Shown here: piece after piece, positions 63,572-64,000 of the stretch
How positions within the stretch are numbered: the first letter of the stretch is position 1
Layout: each line of letters starts with the position of its first letter
From: Pirellulaceae bacterium
Lineage (GTDB): Bacteria > Planctomycetota > Planctomycetia > Pirellulales > Pirellulaceae
Direction of reading: 5' to 3'
Length of the DNA stretch: 64,000 nucleotides
Assembly (NCBI GenBank): GCA_020852965.1
Contig: JADYZV010000142.1
Span: 1 to 64,000, forward strand
Position numbers and translations under genes: made by a program
The notes under the pieces: generated by a model
Told to the model about the DNA's origin: nothing
What the model saw: only the letters and a program-made list of their open reading frames with translations
The model's database searches: none

Positions 63572-64000
63572 ATGACAAGCGCAGTTCGCGCTGAGCTTGA
63601 GCCCAGCGAGCTGAAGCGGCGGCTTCACGAGCTCAAAGGAATTGTAAGCAGGCGCACTTGGGAGCCTAGCCACCGGAATACGGTCTGCGATCAGATCGGC
63701 GGGACCGTTGTGGCTAGCTCACGTGTCATGCAAGACGCTAACTTTAGGGTTACCCAAGCGACCGACTTGCAACGTATGGCTGAGCTCTACGACCGCCAGT
63801 TTCTGGACGAACATTGCTTGACCATCGCCCGGCACTATGGAATCCAGTTTCGTTGGTCGAAGCGGATGACCAGCACCGGCGGCAAAACGGTGCGTACTAC
63901 GCAGATTGATCGCAAGACAGGTACGACCAAGGTGCAATATGAGATTGTGTTGTCTGCCCCCTTGCTCTTTCAAACCTTTGGCGATTTAAAGCGGCCGATT
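63572..64000 (+). CDS. SprT-like protein, 5' part (continues beyond the window)
   Basis: The open frame from ATG 63572 runs to the right edge (143 codons). After an 18-residue leader come MAELYDRQFLDEHCLTIARH (about residues 71-90), GIQFRWSKRMTSTGGKTVRT and TTKVQYEIVLSAPLLFQTFG, the N-terminal pattern of SprT-like proteins, which in eukaryotes includes the DNA-protein crosslink protease Spartan. The HExxH zinc site expected next lies outside the window, so activity cannot be judged. GGATGAAG precedes the ATG by a few bases. Confidence 0.7.
   Translation, partial: MTSAVRAELEPSELKRRLHELKGIVSRRTWEPSHRNTVCDQIGGTVVASSRVMQDANFRVTQATDLQRMAELYDRQFLDEHCLTIARHYGIQFRWSKRMTSTGGKTVRTTQIDRKTGTTKVQYEIVLSAPLLFQTFGDLKRPI

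Overview
The window reads as chromosomal DNA of a planctomycete, most likely Pirellulaceae-like. The evidence is two DUF1549/DUF1553 proteins (one followed directly by a DUF1501 gene), a PQQ-like beta-propeller, a prenyltransferase-like toroid protein, an RNA polymerase sigma factor overlapping a membrane Ser/Thr kinase, DUF4058, Uma2 and CehA/McbA-like genes, and many secreted or lipoprotein genes in loosely packed, mostly + strand order. No rRNA, tRNA, CRISPR array, phage or complete insertion sequence was seen. All family names are from recognition of motifs by eye, not from searches.

Layout. 0-2.3 kb: a hexanucleotide array in the 3' end of an unknown gene, then btaA-btaB for betaine lipid synthesis. 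2.4-12.1 kb: secreted CehA-like metallohydrolase, PQQ-like propeller, DUF1549/LamG/DUF1553 protein and DUF1501 protein. 12.1-18.5 kb: DUF2237, a ParD/ParE pair, and a sigma factor/kinase/secreted-protein module. 18.9-29.4 kb: DUF4058, uvrB, comEA-like, a one-module NRPS (C-A-PCP-TE) and a toroid protein. 29.7-39.8 kb: a K+/H+ antiporter, a VOC protein, an ArsR-type regulator with a visible promoter/operator ahead of a small lipoprotein and a three-gene ABC export operon, a PIN/RHH pair, an SDR and pgi. 40-49 kb: Uma2, a WD40-like protein, a second and broken sigma/kinase/secreted-protein module, and a second DUF1549/DUF1553 protein. 49.2-64 kb: a basic amino-acid decarboxylase, an SDR, an orphan ParA, a lipoprotein, an esterase-like hydrolase, a YebC-family regulator, a Cys-rich secreted protein, a degraded small-protein/nucleotidyltransferase pair, a large SMC-like ATPase with two DUF4332 regions, a lipoprotein with an HEGAH motif, and the start of a SprT-like gene.

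The most unusual feature is the density of short non-autonomous repeats. Family D is a hairpin of two roughly 23-base arms, with seven full copies and several single arms. Family B is a roughly 333-bp element with inverted ends, in four copies of nearly equal length. Family A is 139 bp, in two copies. Family C is a small palindrome that has entered coding regions in frame, often beside purine-rich tandem repeats. Family E is a GGGTAAAGGGG-bounded element. Two unrelated loci also carry heptamer arrays. Family D arms change coding ends: one supplies the last eight residues and the stop of the comEA-like gene.

The second striking point is a pair of paralogous modules (13.6-18.5 kb and 43.5-46.3 kb), each with a sigma factor, a Ser/Thr kinase and a secreted protein with a related Arg/Gln-rich coiled coil. 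In the second module a deletion has joined the first part of the sigma gene to the kinase after its N-lobe. Other decayed genes are a DUF4058 copy, a DUF6941-like fragment and the small-protein/nucleotidyltransferase pair.
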